Assembly (NCBI RefSeq): GCF_014197535.1
Contig: NZ_JACIFV010000024.1
Coordinates: 40,037-104,036, forward strand
Direction of reading: 5' to 3'
DNA length: 64,000 nucleotides
Origin: Rhizobium aethiopicum
GTDB lineage: Bacteria; Pseudomonadota; Alphaproteobacteria; Rhizobiales; Rhizobiaceae
Part shown: positions 60,082 through 64,000 of the stretch, piece by piece
Numbering within the stretch: the first letter of the stretch is position 1
Layout: every line of letters begins with the position of its first letter
Position numbers and translations under genes: made by a program
Notes under the pieces: generated by a model
What the model was told of the DNA's origin: nothing
Database searches by the model: none
The model's input: the letters and a program-made list of their open reading frames with translations, nothing else

Positions 60082-60882
60082 TCAGCCTCCCTGCACGGTG
60101 ATGCGACGTGACGCCTGGCGCCACAGCCAGAGCACGCCCAACAGGAACAGTCCGGCCCAGCCGAGGCCGAGGCCGAGATGCAGCCAGGTATCGGCAACAG
60201 AAAGCCTGCCGAGATAGACGGCATTGGGATAATAGACGACCCAGGCGAAGGGAAGGTGGCGGGCGATCGTCGCTAAGGGCTCGGGGGAGAACCAGAAGGG
60301 CACCAGCAGGCCGGAGAACAGATGCAGCAGGGCGCCGAGGATCCAGTCGAGTGAGAAGCTCGTCATCAGCCAGAAGGCGATCAGCCCGGACAGCGCCGAC
60401 ATCAGGAAGATCAGCACGAAGGACAGCGCCCAGAAGACGGCGAACATCAGGCCGTGGAACAGGCTTGCCGGCGCCAGCATGCCGTAGACCAAGGCGGTGA
60501 AGGCGACGGTCGGGATCACCTGCGTCGCCAGTCGGTAGGAAAAGCTGCCGCATTCATTGGCGAAGAGATAGAGCGGATAGAAGAGCGGTTTCAGCAGCCA
60601 GACGGCGATATCGCCTGTTTTGAGCGACCGGCCGATCTCGCCGATAACCCTTTCCGGGCGGGTGGCGCCCATCACAGCGCCGCCGAGCAGGGCATAGGTC
60701 ACCATCTGCTGCAGCGAGACGCCGTCGACCACGGTCGCGCCGGCGCCGGCATAGACGGCGAGCCAGATGGCAACGCGGGCCACCACCTGCACCAGCTTGC
60801 CGAAAATATTGGCCCAGACCTCGTTGCGGTAGGCGAGCTGCGCGTGGAAGGCGCTGCGGCTGAAGGCGAGATAAGCGCTCAT
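60082..60882 (-). CDS. ABC-2 type exporter permease (COG4587-like)
   Basis: A 266-residue permease with six membrane segments: YLAFSRSAFHAQLAYRNEVW at the start, GEIGRSLKTGDIAVWLLKPL, which is the characteristic coupling segment, and LFLLGVLWLWRQASRRI near the end. The start overlaps the end of the ATPase gene by four bases (ATGA). With the neighbouring permease and ATPase it forms a dimeric exporter in the inner membrane. Confidence 0.85.
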   Translation of the reverse strand: MSAYLAFSRSAFHAQLAYRNEVWANIFGKLVQVVARVAIWLAVYAGAGATVVDGVSLQQMVTYALLGGAVMGATRPERVIGEIGRSLKTGDIAVWLLKPLFYPLYLFANECGSFSYRLATQVIPTVAFTALVYGMLAPASLFHGLMFAVFWALSFVLIFLMSALSGLIAFWLMTSFSLDWILGALLHLFSGLLVPFWFSPEPLATIARHLPFAWVVYYPNAVYLGRLSVADTWLHLGLGLGWAGLFLLGVLWLWRQASRRITVQGG

Positions 60883-61880
60883 GAGGCCCGGGCCCTGGCG
60901 TTGCGGCGCTGATAGAAGGTGCGGATGACCTCTTCGATGTCGGGCTCGTGCAGCGCCACGTCCTTGAGGTCGCGGTCGCTTCCGACCTCCGAAAGGATTT
61001 TGACCAGCGACACATCCTCGCGCTCGATCAGATATTCCTTGCGCAGCCCCTCGTCGCTGACAAGCGACGCCGTGCTGAGCCGCAAGGGGCCGGGGTCGCT
61101 GGCAAATTCCAGCGTCAGCCGCCGGGCCGAGCCGAGGGCGGCGCGCAGGCTGCGCAATTCGCCGTCGAAGATCAGCCTGGAGTGATCGACCATGATCAGC
61201 CGCGGGCAGATGGTCTCGATGTCCTGCAGGTCATGGGTGGTGAGGATGATGGTGACGCCGCGTTCGCGGTTGATCTCGGCGAGGAACCGACGCACCGCAT
61301 CCTTGGCGACCACGTCGAGCCCGATCGTCGGTTCGTCGAGAAACAGGATCTTCGGATCGTGCAGCAGCGACATGACGATCTCGGCGCGCATGCGCTGGCC
61401 AAGGCTGAGCTGGCGCACTGCCCGGTCGAGGAAGGGCGAGAGGTCGAGTAGCTCGCTGAACTGGCGCAGATTGTCCGCATAGCGGGCGGCCGGGATATCA
61501 TAGATGCGCTGGTGCAGGGTGAAACTGTCGATCAGCGGCAGGTCCCACCACAGCTGGCTGCGCTGGCCGAAGACGGCGCCGATCTCGCGGGCATTGTCCA
61601 TGCGGGAGAGATGCGGCGTGCGGCCGAGCACCGAAAGCGTGCCTGAACTCGGCACCAGAATGCCGGTCATCATCTTGATCATCGTCGATTTGCCGGCGCC
61701 GTTCGGGCCGAGATAGCCGACGGCCTCGCCGGCGGTAATATCGAAGCCGATATCGGAAACGGCCTGAACCTCGATATATTCGCTCGTCACCAGCGTCTTG
61801 AAGGCGCCGAGCAAACCCGGAAATCTCCTGTGCTGCCGGAAGCGTTTGCTGACGCCCCGTGCTTCGATCAAAGCCGGCAT
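60879..61880 (-). CDS. ABC exporter ATP-binding protein (COG4586-like)
   Basis: A 333-residue ATPase: Walker A GPNGAGKST (about residue 60), signature LSLGQRMRAE, Walker B ILFLDEPTIGLD and the switch histidine in TTHDLQDI. The C-terminal part after residue 240 (RLTLEFASDPGPLRLSTASL) is the extra regulatory tail of this subgroup. It drives the two downstream permeases, coded in the order ATPase, permease, permease. Similar systems are called daunorubicin-type or DUF990 exporters; the substrate is unknown. Confidence 0.95.
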   Translation of the reverse strand: MPALIEARGVSKRFRQHRRFPGLLGAFKTLVTSEYIEVQAVSDIGFDITAGEAVGYLGPNGAGKSTMIKMMTGILVPSSGTLSVLGRTPHLSRMDNAREIGAVFGQRSQLWWDLPLIDSFTLHQRIYDIPAARYADNLRQFSELLDLSPFLDRAVRQLSLGQRMRAEIVMSLLHDPKILFLDEPTIGLDVVAKDAVRRFLAEINRERGVTIILTTHDLQDIETICPRLIMVDHSRLIFDGELRSLRAALGSARRLTLEFASDPGPLRLSTASLVSDEGLRKEYLIEREDVSLVKILSEVGSDRDLKDVALHEPDIEEVIRTFYQRRNARARAS

Positions 61881-62048
61881 GTCTATTCCCTCGGATGTGA
61901 AGCGAGCCGACTCGGGCGGCGATGGGGCTTGCGAACGCAGGCTAGCGCGAAGTGGGATTCGTGCAAGGGCAAGTTGCGTTTCGATCGATCACTTCGTCCT
62001 ATATCGCCACCACCTTTGACCGATCTTCGCCTGCGCTACATTCAAGGC

Positions 62049-62210
62049 ATGGACAAAATCTATGCCTTGCTCATCGTCGCCGCGGCCATCGCGATCATCG
62101 TTCTTGCCGGCCGATGGAACACCTCGGATGCCGATCACTATATGGGCTTCGGCAATCTCCGTTCGCGCCGCAAGCGGCAGCCCGGCGACGATGATACGAA
62201 AGAGGAATGA
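62049..62210 (+). CDS. Small single-pass membrane protein
   Basis: A 53-residue protein: MDKIYALLIVAAAIAIIVLA is a membrane helix, followed by GRWNTSDADHYMGFGNLRSR and a charged cytoplasmic tail. An AAGG lies five bases before ATG 62049. The clean hydrophobic helix and charged tail argue for a real gene, but it is below usual size and no family is recognised. Confidence 0.5.
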   Translation: MDKIYALLIVAAAIAIIVLAGRWNTSDADHYMGFGNLRSRRKRQPGDDDTKEE

Positions 62211-62258
62211 GGCGCCGTTTCGAAGGCCGTCTTCGATCGGACGCCTCCGCAACGGCGG

Positions 62259-62816
62259 TCAGTGTGCCTGGCGCTGGGAATGCTGACGCAGGATCGTCGC
62301 CGCATTGATCGGCATCGATCGTTCGGCGCGCTGGTAGACGCTGCCGTCGCGCGTCCGGCGCATCAGGCCGAGGTCGCAAAGTTCCCGACGCAGCAAAGCG
62401 TGATCTCCAAACAGGTGCCTGTCGCGAAGAAGGGCATTGACTTCTTTTTCGGACATCTCCCTCGCTGAGGGAATATACGACCAGAGAATCCAAAGCGCCG
62501 TGATCTGATCCATGCGCCGCGAGGGCCAGCGTATCAGGCGAAGCTGTTGGTCGAAACTGCGTTGAACACGGTCGATATGCTTTCGGTCAACCGCGGGGTC
62601 GGCGACAGGCGCCGCTGTCGGGGGGAGGGCCTCGCCGTCAACGAGATCAGTTTGCGCCCGCAGGCTCTGGAAATTGCCGTAACCGGCAGCCCGTGCCAGC
62701 ATGTTGAGGAATTGGAGGTGGGAGGGAAGCCCCTCATGGGCGGAAAGCTGCAGGCGCAGCGACTTGGCAAACGCGGACGTATCGCTCACCTGGAGCGGGA
62801 TGAGTTTTCTGGACAT
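62259..62816 (-). CDS. DUF2087 protein
   Basis: A 185-residue protein. The N-terminal 60 residues (VSDTSAFAKSLRLQLSAHEG, LPSHLQFLNMLARAAGYGNF) form a helical domain; the C-terminal part has the DUF2087 pattern: RWPSRRMDQITALWILWSYI, MSEKEVNALLRDRHLFGDHA and LLRRELCDLGLMRRTRDGSV. DUF2087 looks like a small winged-helix domain with a possible nucleic-acid role, unproven. ATG 62816 has AAAGGATAGG upstream. Confidence 0.85.
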   Translation of the reverse strand: MSRKLIPLQVSDTSAFAKSLRLQLSAHEGLPSHLQFLNMLARAAGYGNFQSLRAQTDLVDGEALPPTAAPVADPAVDRKHIDRVQRSFDQQLRLIRWPSRRMDQITALWILWSYIPSAREMSEKEVNALLRDRHLFGDHALLRRELCDLGLMRRTRDGSVYQRAERSMPINAATILRQHSQRQAH

Positions 62817-63184
62817 GACCTATCCTTTGGTCGTGCCGTTCCGGATGGATTATCGGTGATCGCCCTTCCGACATGGCACGGGATCGGTGTCCATATCTCG
62901 GTCATTGTCAGGTTTAGCGTGTTCCGGAGAACGGCGATGCCTGGGTGAACTGCAGACCCGACGCAGCAATTATCACCGCGCCCTCGATATTTCAACGGTC
63001 TTCACGCTCGGTGGCTCCGGCCGGGCGATCGCCTTTTGCGGGGGGCGGGCCGTTGACCGCACGGGCCAAGCACGTAGGTCTCTTCTCTACAGCTGCCGGT
63101 TTCAGCTTGTCGGCCGTGACGGGAACAAAGCAGGCGGTCTGGATGTTTGACGCATACTCTGCGGCATCTGACGAGTTGTGCGCC
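62817..63184. other. Intergenic region, no gene seen
   Basis: 368 bases between the DUF2087 gene and the DUF2945 gene. Several short frames exist on both strands, none with a credible start and protein-like content. No repeat family was recognised. Confidence 0.5.
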
Positions 63185-63399
63185 ATGGCCAAATTTGCTC
63201 GGGAGATCACGTCACCTGGAATTCGGAGGCCGGCCAGGTCTCCGGCCGCATCATCGCGATCCACACCCGGGATTTCGATTACAAGGGCCATCGCCGCCGC
63301 GCCACCGAGGCATCGCCCCAGTACGAGATCAAAAGCGACAAGAGCGATCATATCGCTGCCCATAGGCAAGACGCATTGAAAAAGGTCGGAGGACAATAG
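63185..63399 (+). pseudogene. DUF2945 (HVA1 TUDOR) small protein, frameshifted near start
   Basis: The family is usually about 70 residues, starting MAKF-x-x-GDHVTWNSEAG. Here ATG 63185 reads MAKFAR, then leaves the frame; the expected GDHVTWNSEAGQVSGRIIAI and DFDYKGHRRRATEASPQYEI and KSDKSDH continue in another frame to 63399. Loss of one G in the GGG at 63201-63203 explains this. A GTG at 63178 in the second frame could still start a protein with an altered first eight residues, so some function may be kept. The next gene starts two bases after the stop. Confidence 0.7.
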
Positions 63400-63400
63400 G

Positions 63401-63862
63401 ATGAACCCGAAAAGCACCTTGAGCATTGCCGGTCATCCGATCCATCCGATGTTGATCCCGTTCCCCGTCGCCGCCTTCGTCGGCACGCTTGTTGTCGACA
63501 TCGTCTACGCCAGATCGGGCGATCCGGCCTGGGCAGTTGCGACCAATTGGATGCTCGGCGCCGGCCTTGTCATGGCGGCGCTGGCGGCAGTTGCCGGATT
63601 GACCGACTTTCTCGGCGACAGCCGTATTCGCGACCTGCGCGACGCCTGGTTCCATATGATCGGCAATGTCGTCCTCGTCCTGATCGAGGCCGTCAACCTC
63701 TGGCGCCGATTGGCCGAAGGTGGCGACTTCATTGTGCCGACCGGATTGGTGCTGTCGTTGATCGCCACCGCCCTTCTTCTGTTCAACGGCTGGAAAGGCT
63801 GGGAAATGGTCTATCGCCACCGCGTCGGCGTTAGCGAGGATCCGGCCAATCCGACGAGATAA
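63401..63862 (+). CDS. DUF2231 membrane protein
   Basis: A 153-residue protein with the DUF2231 hallmark HPIHPMLIPFPVAAFVGTLV near the start and four predicted membrane helices (about 20-40, 50-70, 85-105, 115-140). Members often occur with cytochrome or stress genes; their role is unknown. AGGACAATAGG before ATG 63401. Likely cotranscribed with the DUF2945 gene, which ends one base earlier. Confidence 0.85.
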   Translation: MNPKSTLSIAGHPIHPMLIPFPVAAFVGTLVVDIVYARSGDPAWAVATNWMLGAGLVMAALAAVAGLTDFLGDSRIRDLRDAWFHMIGNVVLVLIEAVNLWRRLAEGGDFIVPTGLVLSLIATALLLFNGWKGWEMVYRHRVGVSEDPANPTR

Positions 63863-64000
63863 TCGACGGCATCTTCAACGGCAGCATGCCCGCCTCGTCC
63901 TTCGACCTGCGGGGCACCTCAGCAACCGTGTTGTTGCGGTTCGCTCCATGGGGTTCGTCTTTTGAGAATAGTGTTGATCATGATGATGAATTTCCGCATG

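Noticed and set aside
63940..64000. Possible start of another gene at the right edge
   Set aside because: Several ATG codons occur (ATGATGATGAATTTC), but fewer than ten codons lie in the window, so no call can be supported.

Overview
The window reads as chromosomal DNA of an alphaproteobacterium of the Rhizobiaceae, most likely Rhizobium itself. Pointers are the high GC content, a betI-betB-betA operon without betC, a cysH-cysD-cysN cluster whose CysH has the cysteine pairs of an APS reductase, a class 3 (Rhizobium-type) L-asparaginase, a DUF1515 protein, and several families of palindromic intergenic repeats of the kind common in rhizobia. No tRNA, rRNA or CRISPR array was seen. Assignments come from reading translated sequence and recalled family motifs; no database search was run.

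Layout. 1-2.4 kb: the frameshifted end of an aminoglycoside N(3)-acetyltransferase, a small exported protein, a YidB-like protein and a secreted dienelactone-hydrolase-like enzyme. 2.5-3.4 kb: a repeat array in which a 358-bp unit is duplicated in tandem. 3.47-25.56 kb: a phage late-gene cassette. It holds a spike-base protein, small and large terminase, portal, scaffold, capsid, head-tail adaptor and neck proteins, an S74-chaperone protein, an ejection-type protein, a tail fibre, two surface-modifying acyltransferases, holin, endolysin, Rz/Rz1 spanins and an SGNH-type spike. There is no tape measure, tube or sheath gene, so the particle would be short-tailed. There is also no integrase, repressor or replication gene, and repeat elements of chromosomal type sit between the virion genes.

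25.7-38.7 kb: small rhizobial proteins, a DegP-type protease, LacI and LysR regulators, an NmrA-type protein, a quinone oxidoreductase divergent from its LysR regulator, a class A penicillin-binding protein with a Cys-rich tail, a peroxiredoxin-like protein and two small exported proteins. 39.1-43.3 kb: sulfate assimilation (cysH, cysD, cysN) divergent from an Rrf2 regulator with three cysteines. 43.3-49.4 kb: a ClC channel, then betI-betB-betA (choline to glycine betaine) with a clear operator, divergent from a frameshifted hdeD-like gene.

49.5-64 kb: an orphan ParD antitoxin, an EAL-CBS-GGDEF protein, a second quinone oxidoreductase, a zinc-ribbon methyltransferase, a SufR-like regulator with no ordinary start codon, an MFS transporter, the asparaginase, a DeoR regulator facing a DUF4406 gene, a glutathione S-transferase, a three-gene ABC-2 exporter, and small DUF2087, DUF2945 and DUF2231 genes. 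The most notable features are the late-gene-only phage cassette with chromosomal repeats inside it, a lysozyme remnant under a serotype-conversion gene, and three single-site frameshifts in otherwise conserved genes.
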